DNA of 23,013 nucleotides from Bryobacteraceae bacterium (GCA_030039005.1 JASHQT010000349.1:1-23013), one strand, 5' to 3'. Positions 8,466 through 16,188 are shown, counted from the stretch's first letter. Translations and numbers: made by a program. The notes: generated from the sequence alone by a model not told the origin.

Positions 8466-8645
8466 ATGAAGCTCATGGGTTTGCTGTTGCTGCTGTGCGG
8501 ATGGATCATCATCCTCGCGGCTGTCGCTCTGCTCCCGCCTTCGGCCTCGCAAACTAGTTTCGTGCTGGTGGCGCTGGGTGTGGAAGCGCTGGGCCTGGCG
8601 TTCGTCTTCCGCGCGCACTTGCTTCCCGGCAGGGAACGCAGGTGA
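8466..8645 (+). CDS. Small two-helix membrane protein upstream of the ammonium channel
   Basis: 59 aa starting MKLMGLLLLLCGWIIILAAV, with two hydrophobic helices (about 3-22 and 30-48) around a short Pro/Ser turn and a basic tail ending RERR. Its stop codon overlaps the GTG start of the Amt gene (GTGA at 8642-8645), an arrangement for translational coupling. It sits directly behind a strong -10 element. No family is recognised. Position and size suggest an accessory or leader membrane peptide for the channel, which is inference. It is easily missed because it is under 60 codons. Confidence 0.65.
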   Translation: MKLMGLLLLLCGWIIILAAVALLPPSASQTSFVLVALGVEALGLAFVFRAHLLPGRERR

Positions 8646-9925
8646 CGCCGGTCCGCGCACCGGCGCTCTCGGAAATCTCCTCCGCGCTCTGTTTCGTTCT
8701 GGTGCTCCTCACTCCAGCCGCCGCCGCCGGACTCGCTCTGATCAACGCCGGCCTGGGCCGCTTCCGGAATGCCGCGCATTCCATGCTGAGCGCGCTCGCG
8801 GTGATCTCGACCGCCGCCGTCACCTATTTTGCGATCGGCGCAGCGTTTCAAGGAGCGGCCGGGCAAGCCGCGTTCGCCTGGCGCATCGGCGGCCAGGACT
8901 GGAATTGGATCGGCGCCGGACGCTTCTTCCTGCGCGGCCTGGAGTTGGGCGGATGGCCGTCGCTCGCCGCGCTGTTCGGGTTGCTGAGCGTGGGACTCGC
9001 AGCCATGATCCCGCTCGGCAGCGGCGCGGACCGCTGGCGTCTGGGCGCCTGTTGCGCTTCCACCGTTCTGCTGTCCGGCTGGACCTTCCCGCTGTTCGCG
9101 CACTGGGCGTGGGGCGGAGGATGGCTCGCGCAGCTCGGCTTTCTCGATAGCGGAGGCACAGGCGTTATTCATGTGGTCGGCGGACTGACCGCGCTCTCCA
9201 TCACCTGGATTCTCGGGCCCCGGCGCGGCAAGTTCAACCCCGAGGGCATGCCGTCGGCGCTGCCCGGCCACAACGCCGTACTGGTTTTGTTGGGCTGTTT
9301 TCTCGCACTGCTCGGATGGCTGGGCTTGAACAGCGCCGGCGCGATCCTGTTCACCGGCGTTCCCGCCAGCCGAGCGGTTCTGATCGCGGTGAACACGATG
9401 CTCGCGGCCGGATCGGCGGCGCTGGCCGTCGCCGTCATCACACGCGTGCGCTTCGGCAAAAGCGATGCATCGCTCTGCGCCAACGGATGGGTGGGAGGCT
9501 TGGCGGCGGTGAGCGCGGGCTGCGCCGTGGTTCGTCCCGCCGCGGGCGTGATGATCGGCTTGATCGCTGGGGCCCTGGTGGTTTATTCCGTCGAATGGCT
9601 GGAATTGCGTCTGGGCATCGACGATCCGGGCGGTTCGGTGTCCGTCCACGCCGTCGCCGGCCTGTGGGGGCTGCTTGCGGCCGGATTTTTGGGCGCCGTC
9701 GTTCCCGGTGAGTTGCCGCGCTTGTGGCTCGCGCAAGTGGTCGGCATCGGCACGCTGCTCGGGTTCATTTTGCCGGTCACCTACGGATTGAACTGGCTAC
9801 TGAACCGCGTCTCCCTGCAGCGCGTCGCGGTGGAAGGCGAGCGCCAGGGCCTGGACTTATACGAGCTCGGCGCGGGCGCTTATCCGGATTTCCTCACGCA
9901 CAACGAAGATTTCTGGCAACGCTAG
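8642..9925 (+). CDS. amt: Ammonium transporter, Amt/Rh family
   Basis: 427 aa, about 11 hydrophobic segments, the usual Amt size. The pore signatures are recognisable. HWAWGGGWLAQLGFLD, then GGTGVIHVVGG, matches the conserved Trp-Gly-Gly / Asp / first pore His region. DASLCANGWVGGLAAVSAGC matches the N-x-x-L-A-x-x-x-G segment. DDPGGSVSVHAVAGLWGLLA supplies the second twin His. The cytoplasmic tail (GLDLYELGAGAYPDF) resembles the PII-contact tail of other Amt proteins. The sequence is divergent: the usual LDFAGG is LDSGG. It conducts ammonium/ammonia across the inner membrane. GTG start, coupled to the 59-aa gene upstream. No glnK is adjacent. The last four bases CTAG (9922-9925) are shared with the stop of the opposing gene. 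Confidence 0.9.
   Translation: MTPVRAPALSEISSALCFVLVLLTPAAAAGLALINAGLGRFRNAAHSMLSALAVISTAAVTYFAIGAAFQGAAGQAAFAWRIGGQDWNWIGAGRFFLRGLELGGWPSLAALFGLLSVGLAAMIPLGSGADRWRLGACCASTVLLSGWTFPLFAHWAWGGGWLAQLGFLDSGGTGVIHVVGGLTALSITWILGPRRGKFNPEGMPSALPGHNAVLVLLGCFLALLGWLGLNSAGAILFTGVPASRAVLIAVNTMLAAGSAALAVAVITRVRFGKSDASLCANGWVGGLAAVSAGCAVVRPAAGVMIGLIAGALVVYSVEWLELRLGIDDPGGSVSVHAVAGLWGLLAAGFLGAVVPGELPRLWLAQVVGIGTLLGFILPVTYGLNWLLNRVSLQRVAVEGERQGLDLYELGAGAYPDFLTHNEDFWQR
9922..9925. other. CTAG shared by two convergent stop codons
   Basis: The rightward amt gene ends with TAG at 9923-9925 and the leftward DUF2007-like gene ends with TAG on the complement of 9922-9924. The genes overlap tail to tail by three bases, leaving no room for a terminator between them. 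The same arrangement occurs at 18941-18944. Confidence 0.9.
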
Positions 9926-10503
9926 CTGTCTTCTTGGAGACCGCGGCGCGCGAGTTCGTCCGAGTAGAGGCGCTGCAGGCGATCCACGCGATCCAGCAAT
10001 CCCGCGGTGAGGTCCTCGATGCGGATCGCGGCAAAATCCTCGTCGGAAAGTCCATCGAGGTGCGCCCGCCAATCGGCCTCCTGGCGCTCGTTGAACATCT
10101 CCTTATCGAGGACGCTGAGCGCCAGCAGTAGCCACGGCGCGGGGACCATCACGTCCTGGATCTGGTAGCGTTGGCCTTGGGAGTCCTCCTGGTCCCGCGG
10201 ATTGACCTGATAGGGGACATCCGCTGTCTCGAGGATTCCACAGGCTTGCCCCAGGTCCGAGGTGTCCTGCGGCCCGAACGAACACGCGCATGCGGCACTC
10301 TCCAGCCAGTCCGCTTCCACTTCGGTCCCGGCATCATCCAGGGCGGTTGCTTGATCGCCGGGCGGAGCGATCTGCCGGCTGGCTACTTCCTCGTCATAGC
10401 AGCGCTGCGCGACGGCGGTCAGGTCCTCGCGGTTTATGTCCAACAACGCCTCGTCGGACAGTGAAGCATAATGCCGCCGCAGATCTTTGGGGTCGGGTTG
10501 CAC
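9922..10503 (-). CDS. DUF2007-like cytoplasmic protein with duplicated flanking motif
   Basis: 193 aa, acidic, no signal peptide or membrane helix. The centre (about 67-138) resembles the small ferredoxin-like DUF2007 'putative signal transducing' domain: a segment beginning GQACGILETADVPYQV, then a strand ending in DVMVPAPW. It is flanked by two copies of one helical motif: LSDEALLDINREDLT at 15-29 and LSDEDFAAIRIEDLT at 152-166. Each copy is followed by a helix ending DEEVASR or DELARRG. GTG 10503 is preceded by AAGGAG only 3 bases away, and a TATACT -10-like box sits at 10514-10519 on the same strand. It is the last gene of a leftward set after the phosphatase and kinase, with an 87-base gap. 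Function unknown; a signalling accessory is a guess from context. Confidence 0.75.
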   Translation of the reverse strand: MQPDPKDLRRHYASLSDEALLDINREDLTAVAQRCYDEEVASRQIAPPGDQATALDDAGTEVEADWLESAACACSFGPQDTSDLGQACGILETADVPYQVNPRDQEDSQGQRYQIQDVMVPAPWLLLALSVLDKEMFNERQEADWRAHLDGLSDEDFAAIRIEDLTAGLLDRVDRLQRLYSDELARRGLQEDS

Positions 10504-10572
10504 GAACTCCTTCAGTATACCTGCCGCCTTGGCGTCAAAAGAATGCGGGAGCCCCGCGCGACGCTTGCAACC

Positions 10573-10593
10573 AGCGCCTCGCCTGGCGCTTCA
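10573..10593 (-). terminator. Hairpin abutting the kinase stop codon, no U tract
   Basis: AGCGCC (10573-10578) and GGCGCT (10585-10590) form a perfect 6-bp stem with a 6-base loop, immediately after the kinase TGA (complement of 10591-10593). Only a TT follows on the minus strand, so this is a weak terminator at best; a pause or 3'-end stabilising hairpin is as likely. Confidence 0.3.
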
Positions 10594-11556
10594 ATGCTTC
10601 GCGATCAGAAGCAGCAGCCCGAAAATCACCACCGGGATAAGCGCCATCGCCACGTAAAACAAAATCTGTTTCGCCAGCGGCGTCTTGCGATTCTTCCAGT
10701 TGTGCAGCTCGGCGCGGTCCGCCACGCCCACCTGGTCCAGATGCTCTAAATCCCAGGCGAATTCGTTGGCCGTCGAGTACCGGTTCTGCGGCTCGCGCTC
10801 CAGCGCCCGGTAAATCACCTCTTGCAGCTCGGGCGAAATCTCGGGATTCAGCTCGCGCGGCGGCACGGGATTATTCATGAGCCGGTCGTTCATGATGGCG
10901 AACGGGTTCGGCCCCTGAAACGGTGTCTTGCCGGTGAGCATTTCGTACAGCATCGCGCCCAGGGCGTAAATGTCGCTGCGCCCGTCTCCGCGTTTGCCTT
11001 TTACCTGCTCGGGCGAGATGTAATCGGGCGTGCCCATCACCTGCGATAGCTTGGCGAACGTCAGCCGTTTCGCGCCTTCCTTGCCCGCGATGCCGAAATC
11101 GATCAGCTTAATGCGATCGTCGGAATCCACCATGATGTTCTCGGGTTTCAAATCGCGATGCACCACGCCGTTGCGATGAATATAGTCCAGCGCGTCGGCA
11201 ACGCCGATGGTGATTTTGATCGCCCGCTCCACCGGCAGCTTCTTGCCCTGGTCGTGCAGGATTTGACGCAGCAGCCGTCCCGGCACCCACTCCATCACCA
11301 TGTAGAGCTGGCTGCGATCGCCGTCCGGCAGCACCTTCATGACGCCGGGATGGTCCAGCTTTTCGCCGATCTCCCCCTCGCGCTTGAACCGGTCGAAAAG
11401 CACCGGATCGGCTTCCATTTCCGGATGCGGGATCTTGATGGCCACCTCGCGCCCGTTGCGCATGTCGGTGGCGCGAAAAATCGAGGCCATGCCGCTGCGG
11501 GCGACGAGCCCTTCGATGCGGTAATGGTCGAGCTGCTCGCCGGGGTGAAGATTCAT
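10591..11556 (-). CDS. Membrane-anchored Ser/Thr protein kinase (PknB-like)
   Basis: 321 aa. The Hanks kinase domain fills about 11-275: ATP-anchoring Lys41 in VAIK, catalytic loop HRDLKPEN (Asp135), DFG at 153-155, an activation segment with MGTPDYISPEQ, and DIYALGAMLYEMLTG. The glycine loop is atypical (ARSGMASIF rather than GxGxxG). A single membrane helix at about 297-318 ends the protein, leaving only KH beyond it, so there is no extracellular sensor domain. The kinase would sit on the inner face of the membrane and phosphorylate Ser/Thr on cytoplasmic proteins. It follows the PP2C phosphatase gene by 36 bases, the classic kinase-phosphatase pairing, and they are probably co-transcribed. 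Confidence 0.95.
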   Translation of the reverse strand: MNLHPGEQLDHYRIEGLVARSGMASIFRATDMRNGREVAIKIPHPEMEADPVLFDRFKREGEIGEKLDHPGVMKVLPDGDRSQLYMVMEWVPGRLLRQILHDQGKKLPVERAIKITIGVADALDYIHRNGVVHRDLKPENIMVDSDDRIKLIDFGIAGKEGAKRLTFAKLSQVMGTPDYISPEQVKGKRGDGRSDIYALGAMLYEMLTGKTPFQGPNPFAIMNDRLMNNPVPPRELNPEISPELQEVIYRALEREPQNRYSTANEFAWDLEHLDQVGVADRAELHNWKNRKTPLAKQILFYVAMALIPVVIFGLLLLIAKH

Positions 11557-11592
11557 GTGGTGCGCGGGAACGCGCGACCGGAGCGGCCTCGC

Positions 11593-12471
11593 TTAGCGAA
11601 GCTTATAAGGCCGTCCCCGATACATTCCCACGCGTTCCACGCCGCGAACTCGGATTAGTTGAACGCTTATATTATCACTGCCGTCGCGATGGTTCGCAAG
11701 ATCCACCAGGCGCTGAGCGGCCTGTTCCAGATCGCCTCCATGCCCGGCTACCGCCGCCATCTCGGTGGATTCCACGGAATGATACAGCCCGTCACAGCAC
11801 AACAGCAGAACGTCCCCCGGATAGACCTGAATGTCGCTGGTCTCGATGTTGACAAACAGGTCGTTTCCGAGTGACCGGCTCAGGACGTGCCGCGTGTCGG
11901 CCTCCGACGCTTCCTTGGCCGAGATCAGCCCGATCCGCGCCTGTTCCTGCGCGACGGTGTGATCGCGCGTCAGCAGGCGGCATTGGTGCTGCCGGATGAG
12001 ATAGCAGCGCGAATCGCCCGCATGCGCCACCACCAGGCGGTCGTAGCGAAGGGCGCACGCCACCAGCGTCGTGGCCATGGACGTTCCCCCCGGGCTGTGG
12101 GCCCGGCCGGTTTCGTAAATGCGTACATTGGCCTCCTGCGCCAAACGCATCAGCAGAGCGCTGAGCCCTTCCGACGCCGGAGCCCGGAGAAATCCTGCGG
12201 TTAGATGCTCTACCGCCGCGCGCGAGGCGACCTCGCCCTTCTCGGTCCCGCCGACGCCGTCGGCCAGCACGAACAACCATCCGAGCGACCGGGCCTGCGC
12301 GGGCGAAGCCGGCGCCACGTGGCCGAGGTAATCTTCGTTGTGCTCGCGTTGGCGTCCCGGGTCGGAACGCGCGGCGAATTCGACATCCAAAGTCGAACTG
12401 AAAGCCGAACTAAGCCTGGGCGCTTCCCGGCGGGCGCCGCGATCGTCAGGCACAGCCCTCAAATTGTTCAT
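11593..12471 (-). CDS. PP2C-type Ser/Thr protein phosphatase
   Basis: 292 aa. After a 30-residue polar tail come the PPM motifs in order: SDPGRQREHNEDYLG (metal site, 36-50), FVLADGVGG (67-75), GTSMATTLV (129-137), HAGDSRCYL (150-158), LLLCCDGLY (222-230) and DGSDNISV (263-270). All acidic metal ligands are present, so it should be an active Mn/Mg-dependent phosphatase. No signal peptide or membrane segment, so it is cytoplasmic. It is the first gene of the leftward phosphatase-kinase unit and probably reverses the kinase's phosphorylations. No Shine-Dalgarno is visible before the ATG. Its promoter must lie within about 30 bases or overlap the upstream terminator. Confidence 0.95.
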   Translation of the reverse strand: MNNLRAVPDDRGARREAPRLSSAFSSTLDVEFAARSDPGRQREHNEDYLGHVAPASPAQARSLGWLFVLADGVGGTEKGEVASRAAVEHLTAGFLRAPASEGLSALLMRLAQEANVRIYETGRAHSPGGTSMATTLVACALRYDRLVVAHAGDSRCYLIRQHQCRLLTRDHTVAQEQARIGLISAKEASEADTRHVLSRSLGNDLFVNIETSDIQVYPGDVLLLCCDGLYHSVESTEMAAVAGHGGDLEQAAQRLVDLANHRDGSDNISVQLIRVRGVERVGMYRGRPYKLR

Positions 12472-12493
12472 GGTCGTTCAAAATCACAAATAG

Positions 12494-12525
12494 AAAAAAA
12501 CGGACGGGCGACTAGCGCCCGCCCG
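12494..12525 (-). terminator. Rho-independent terminator of the permease gene
   Basis: On the minus strand a 10-bp GC-rich stem (arms 12516-12525 and 12501-12510, one G-U pair) closes a 5-base loop and is followed at once by seven U (complement of A at 12494-12500). It lies 35 bases past the permease stop. This is the clearest terminator in the window, and it separates the permease from the phosphatase-kinase unit. Confidence 0.9.
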
Positions 12526-12560
12526 GACCTCGTGATGCTGACAATTCCCTGCCCCAGCGG

Positions 12561-14366
12561 CTATTGCGCCGCCATGAACCGTTTGTTCACCAGCGTGGTG
12601 CGTCCCTTGGCCTTGCTGGAGCGCGCGAAGTATATGGCGCCGTAGATGGCCCACACCGCCGCGATTCCCAAGGCCAGTAACGGCTCCATCTTGGTGCCGT
12701 ATCCCATGAACGGACCGATCAGATAGAACGCCATGCAAGCCAGGTTCGCCAGCAACCCGAAAATCGGGATGGCCATGTGCTTCAGGAAGTTGAACTTCGG
12801 ATGATTGTGGTAGGCCACCATGCAAACGATGCAGCTCAACATATAGAGGAGGAAGGTGCCGAAGTTCGACGCCAGGGTCATGGTCGTCCACGTATTCGGT
12901 AGTGCCGCCATGGCGTCGTGACCGATATAGCCGAAGCTCGACCAGAAGCCGTGCGGCAGCGCGGTAATGGCCGCGTCGGTGGGAGCGCTGGCATCGCCAA
13001 AGTACATAATGTCGGCCACGGCGCCGATGATCGCCGAAATCACCGCCAGCGTCCAGATCGCGCGATGCGGAGTGAGATTCTCCGGATGCAACGTCCCGAG
13101 ATGGCCGGACAGCTCGTCGTCTTTGCCCATGGCGTAGGTCACGCGAGCACCGGTGTTCATGCAAGAAAGCGTCGTGCCGATCAGCGCCAGCACCACCGTG
13201 AAGGCTTCAAAGAGCATGAAGATCCGGCCGTTGCCCGGTCCCAGGATGGCATCGCCCACCACTACCATCATGTCGCCGATGGGCGCCGCCGATCCGGCCG
13301 CATTCTGGATGCTATATCCGCTATTCAGGAAGTAATTGGCTGCAAAATATTCGAACAAGTAACAGAAGCAGCCTTGTACCAGTAGCGAGACGATCACCGC
13401 GATGGGGACGTCCCGTTTGGCGTTCCTCGCCTCGCCGCCCATTGACGTGACCGATTCGAAGCCCACCAGGATCAGAATCGCTACCGTAGCCTGCACGAAC
13501 ATCCAACCGAAGTTGTGGATTCCAACAACGGAGCCGGCCGTGGGGTGCGACAGAAAGCCACCCTTGTCGTCGTGCTCGGGATAGCTGATGGTGTAAGGCA
13601 CGGGCTTACCGGCCGCATCCAGCATGGGCTTGGGCACGCCGTTGGCATCGCGCACGATCACGTCGGTGGATTGCCCGTTGACGGTCTGTTTCTGCGTGAG
13701 GAACTGATAAGTGTACGCCTCGCTGGTTTGCGGGTCGAACTGCCAAGCCACGCTCCCCGGCGCATGATTCATGCGGTAGCCGATCGCCATCACGGAAAAT
13801 ACGATCAGCGCGCTGATCTGAATGATGTTGATCGCGATGTTCACCGCCGTGGAGCCGTTGACGCCGCGATGGGCGATGTAAGCCACGGCGAAGGAAAATA
13901 CGATTGCGATAGCGATCATGAACATGGGACCGGGATTGGTCGCGTTCATGAAGTTGGGCCACAGGATTCCGGCCAGGTAACCACACACGATTCCCATCGT
14001 GGCCGTCATCACGCCCGGGTAGATCCAGTAATACAGGTGCGAGCCCCAGCCGACAATGAACTTGGAAATACGAGCGTAGGGCCACGCTTTCTCGTGGTTG
14101 AGGAACGACTGTTCCGCGAAATAGTAGGAGCTGCCAGTGCCAGGGTATAGCTTCGCCATTTCGGCGTAGCACACCGCGGTCGCCAGGCACAGCAGTGTGG
14201 CGAACACAATTCCGATCCACATCGAAGGCGCCGTCGAGCCTTCCGCCGCCTGGCTTAAGAATGTCAACCACAGGAACGCCCCCGGGGCAATCAGCGCCAT
14301 GGCGTTCATTGTCAGGCCCGTTAAGCCTAACGTGGCTTGCATTTGTGGTGCGTCGTTTTCGGCCAT
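12561..14366 (-). CDS. APC-superfamily amino acid permease
   Basis: 601 aa with 12 or more hydrophobic helices. The start (LGLTGLTMNAMALIAPGAFLW) is the typical APC first helix with the GA-rich unwound substrate site. The conserved internal segment ILVGFESVTSMGGEARNAKRDVPIAV, with its FES/GEA core, matches the sixth-seventh helix region of amino-acid/polyamine permeases. A hydrophilic loop of about 80 residues (roughly 215-290) between helices is longer than usual. It imports or exchanges amino acids or amines across the inner membrane; the substrate cannot be assigned. Strong ribosome binding site (AAAGG five bases before the ATG). It is divergent from an outer-membrane porin across a 544-base regulatory region and ends at an intrinsic terminator, so it is a single-gene unit. 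Confidence 0.9.
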   Translation of the reverse strand: MAENDAPQMQATLGLTGLTMNAMALIAPGAFLWLTFLSQAAEGSTAPSMWIGIVFATLLCLATAVCYAEMAKLYPGTGSSYYFAEQSFLNHEKAWPYARISKFIVGWGSHLYYWIYPGVMTATMGIVCGYLAGILWPNFMNATNPGPMFMIAIAIVFSFAVAYIAHRGVNGSTAVNIAINIIQISALIVFSVMAIGYRMNHAPGSVAWQFDPQTSEAYTYQFLTQKQTVNGQSTDVIVRDANGVPKPMLDAAGKPVPYTISYPEHDDKGGFLSHPTAGSVVGIHNFGWMFVQATVAILILVGFESVTSMGGEARNAKRDVPIAVIVSLLVQGCFCYLFEYFAANYFLNSGYSIQNAAGSAAPIGDMMVVVGDAILGPGNGRIFMLFEAFTVVLALIGTTLSCMNTGARVTYAMGKDDELSGHLGTLHPENLTPHRAIWTLAVISAIIGAVADIMYFGDASAPTDAAITALPHGFWSSFGYIGHDAMAALPNTWTTMTLASNFGTFLLYMLSCIVCMVAYHNHPKFNFLKHMAIPIFGLLANLACMAFYLIGPFMGYGTKMEPLLALGIAAVWAIYGAIYFARSSKAKGRTTLVNKRFMAAQ

Positions 14367-14529
14367 TATTACCTTTCCCTTCTAATTTTTTGGGGGTGCC
14401 GCTCGACGTGGAGCCACTAGCTTTTTAACTGACCTTACACTCTCCGAGAGCCGTCGTCCAATCGAAATTCCTTATACGAATCGATAGAAGAAACTAACCA
14501 CTGCCATTCGAGGCGCCGCGGATTTGAGT

Positions 14530-14626
14530 CGCGCCAGGCAGTCCTGGCCGGCGCGAGATAGTCCGTTCGGCCCGCAGCCGGAGCCATAAGTGCTCGGCTG
14601 CGCGCGGTTTCCAGATACCGCTTGCG
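14530..14626. other. Cluster of three strong hairpins, possible structured RNA
   Basis: Hairpin 1: CGCG-CCAGG (14530-14538) pairs with CCTGG and CGCG (14543-14555), loop CAGT, with a CCGG bulge. Hairpin 2: GCAGCC and GAGC pair with GCTC and GGCTGC (14574-14601) with one bulged G, loop CATAAGT. Hairpin 3: GCGGT pairs with ACCGC (14604-14621), with a CGC/GCG extension. Strand and role are unknown. It lies in the 5' leader region of either the permease or the porin transcript. No known riboswitch class was recognised by eye. Confidence 0.4.
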
Positions 14627-14671
14627 TGCCTCACAGGTATGGGTCATTCTATTGGCTAGATGCGTCATTTG

Positions 14672-14687
14672 CCAATAGATATTTTGG
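14672..14687. promoter_or_regulatory. Palindromic operator-like site 1 (CCAA-N8-TTGG)
   Basis: CCAATAGATATTTTGG is a dyad with CCAA/TTGG arms. It is part of a 26-base segment (14671-14696) that recurs inverted at 14728-14753 with 22 of 26 matches. An extra half-site (TCTATTGGC) lies 23 bases upstream at 14648-14656, inverted relative to the arm at 14671-14679. Dimeric repressors bind sites of this shape; the regulator is not in the window. Confidence 0.5.
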
Positions 14688-14736
14688 ATGCTATCCATAA
14701 AACGACACGGCACCGAGACTTGCGAATCGATTGCAT

Positions 14737-14752
14737 CCAAATTTTCTATTGG
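14737..14752. promoter_or_regulatory. Palindromic operator-like site 2 (CCAA-N8-TTGG)
   Basis: CCAAATTTTCTATTGG is the second copy, inverted relative to site 1, with centres 65 bases apart (about six helical turns, same face of the DNA). All four mismatches between the 26-base copies are transversions within A/T or G/C pairs. That spacing would suit looping or cooperative binding; this is inference. Confidence 0.5.
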
Positions 14753-14859
14753 CATTGCGCTCCGATTCCCATTACGATTTCGAAAGCGTAAGGCTTTAGG
14801 CCCCTAGCAATCGTTAATTCCATTTCCGCCATTAACCTGCGCACCGCGACGTGCCTGGC

Positions 14860-14875
14860 CCGGCCGTTAGGCCGG
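14860..14875 (+). promoter_or_regulatory. Leader hairpin upstream of the porin gene
   Basis: CCGGCC, loop GTTA, GGCCGG: a perfect 6-bp stem ending 35 bases before the porin ATG and 25 bases before its GGAGAGG ribosome binding site. No T run follows, so it is not a terminator; it may stabilise the leader or be a binding site. Confidence 0.35.
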
Positions 14876-14910
14876 TCGATTAGAAAACAATTCAACTTCG
14901 GGAGAGGTGT

Positions 14911-16188
14911 ATGAAACCCTTGCATTTGAAGAGTCTAGGTGTAGTTACTCTTTGCCTCAGCCTGGCTGCGGTTTGTGCCGCCCAGAACGCCCCCGCGCAG
15001 GCTGACCCGCCGGCGGGCCAGTCCTCCGCACCCGCGCCTCAATCCGCCGCTCCAGCCAGTCAGGCTGCTGCCGCTCCAGCCCCGGCCGCTCCGTCCGCCT
15101 TGAGCACCCCCTCCGTCACCGGACCCTTGTCGAACCTTCCGCCGCTCGTTTTCGACGCCGGACCTCTCGGCAAGATCGACGCCAATGGCATCATCACGGG
15201 ATTCGGCATGTGGCAGGGCGATCATGTGCCCGGCGACAGCAACACGCAGGCGGCCTTGAGCAACGGCCAGATTTTCCTGCAAAAGACCGATGGCTGGTTC
15301 CAGTTCTATGTGCAGGCCGGCGCGTATACGGTGCCGGCGCTCGCCACTCCGTTTCTGCAAACGGACAGGACTCTCTCGGAGCTTTATGGCCCAGTGCCGG
15401 TGGCGTTCGTGAAGCTGCAGGCCGGCAAGAACACCTCCATCGAGATCGGTGAGCTGCCCACTTTGATCGGCGCCGAGTACACGTTCAGCTTTGAAAACAT
15501 GAACATCGAGCGCGGATTGCTGTGGAACCAGGAAAACGCCGTCAATCGCGGGATCCAACTCAATCAGACCATGGGCAAATTCACCGCGTCGGTCAGTTGG
15601 AACGATGGATTCTATTCCAACCGCTACACCTGGCTCTCGGGTTCTCTGGCCTACACCAACGGACCGCACGCCATTGCGTTCGTGGCGGGCGGAAACTACG
15701 GCCAAACTAAGTTTCAGACCTACGCGACGCCGGTACAAAACGACGGCAGCATCTACAACGTGATCTACACCTACACCAAGGGTTCCTGGATCCTCCAGCC
15801 GTATTATCAATTCACCGACGTGCCGACCAATGCGAACATCGGCATCCTGTCGGGCGCCCACACCAACGGCGGCGCGATACTGGCGAGCTATGCCTTCAAG
15901 CACGGTTTCTCGCTGCCAGTGCGGTTTGAATACATCACCAGTTCGGGAAGCGCTGCCGCCAATGCCGTCAACTTGATGTTCGGTCCGGGAAGTTCCGGAA
16001 CCTCCATCACCTTGACGCCCACGTTCCAATACGGTGGATTCTTCTTCCGCGGGGATCTCGCCTGGGTGCACGCGAGCAACATCACGCCCGGCTACGCCTT
16101 TGGACCCAACGGCGTCAATGCCGATCAGCCCCGCGCCGTGGCCGAAATCGGGTTCATTTTCGGCAACAACATTGTGGAAAAGAAATAG
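14911..16188 (+). CDS. Outer-membrane beta-barrel porin
   Basis: 425 aa with a clear Sec signal peptide cut near CAAQ (about 24-25). An Ala/Pro/Gln/Ser-rich linker covers about 26-68, and the rest is alternating aromatic/polar beta-strand sequence (for example DGWFQFYVQAGAY, TASVSWNDGFYSNRYTW, ILQPYYQF, FRGDLAWVHASN). The pattern matches acidobacterial porin-like BBP2-type barrels with about 16 strands, ending IGFIFGNNIVEKK. It forms a diffusion channel in the outer membrane. GGAGAGG ends 3 bases before the ATG (GGAG spacing 6). It is divergent from the amino-acid permease; a shared control region suggests the two take up the same class of solute, which is inference. The 197 bases that follow hold only weak GC-rich dyads and no U-tract terminator. 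Confidence 0.85.
   Translation: MKPLHLKSLGVVTLCLSLAAVCAAQNAPAQADPPAGQSSAPAPQSAAPASQAAAAPAPAAPSALSTPSVTGPLSNLPPLVFDAGPLGKIDANGIITGFGMWQGDHVPGDSNTQAALSNGQIFLQKTDGWFQFYVQAGAYTVPALATPFLQTDRTLSELYGPVPVAFVKLQAGKNTSIEIGELPTLIGAEYTFSFENMNIERGLLWNQENAVNRGIQLNQTMGKFTASVSWNDGFYSNRYTWLSGSLAYTNGPHAIAFVAGGNYGQTKFQTYATPVQNDGSIYNVIYTYTKGSWILQPYYQFTDVPTNANIGILSGAHTNGGAILASYAFKHGFSLPVRFEYITSSGSAAANAVNLMFGPGSSGTSITLTPTFQYGGFFFRGDLAWVHASNITPGYAFGPNGVNADQPRAVAEIGFIFGNNIVEKK

Larger units (their letters stand above)
14367..14910. promoter_or_regulatory. Divergent control region between permease and porin
   Basis: 544 bases without a convincing gene. They hold both genes' promoters (not pinpointed), two 16-bp palindromes, three consecutive hairpins at 14530-14626 and a GTTA-loop hairpin next to the porin start. 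Base composition is mixed: AT-rich around the palindromes, GC-rich in the hairpin block. A leftward frame at 14435-14755 was considered and not accepted as a gene. Confidence 0.7.

Noticed and set aside
8198..9736. Long leftward frame (512 codons) opposite the amt gene
   Set aside because: Gln/Arg/Gly-rich nonsense composition, antisense to a clear Amt channel; a by-product of GC-rich codon bias.
14510..14545. tRNA T-arm-like segment on the minus strand (ACTCAAATCC)
   Set aside because: No matching acceptor, anticodon or D arm could be laid out around it; the bases are part of a simple hairpin.
14435..14755. Leftward 106-codon frame in the permease-porin spacer
   Set aside because: No ribosome binding site, no recognised family, codon use unlike the neighbours. 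It runs across the palindromes and all three hairpins, which explain the sequence better. Conservation of the protein in relatives would reverse this.
14935..16071. Leftward 378-codon frame opposite the porin
   Set aside because: Low-complexity antisense of the porin's linker and strands; the plus-strand protein has a signal peptide and barrel pattern.
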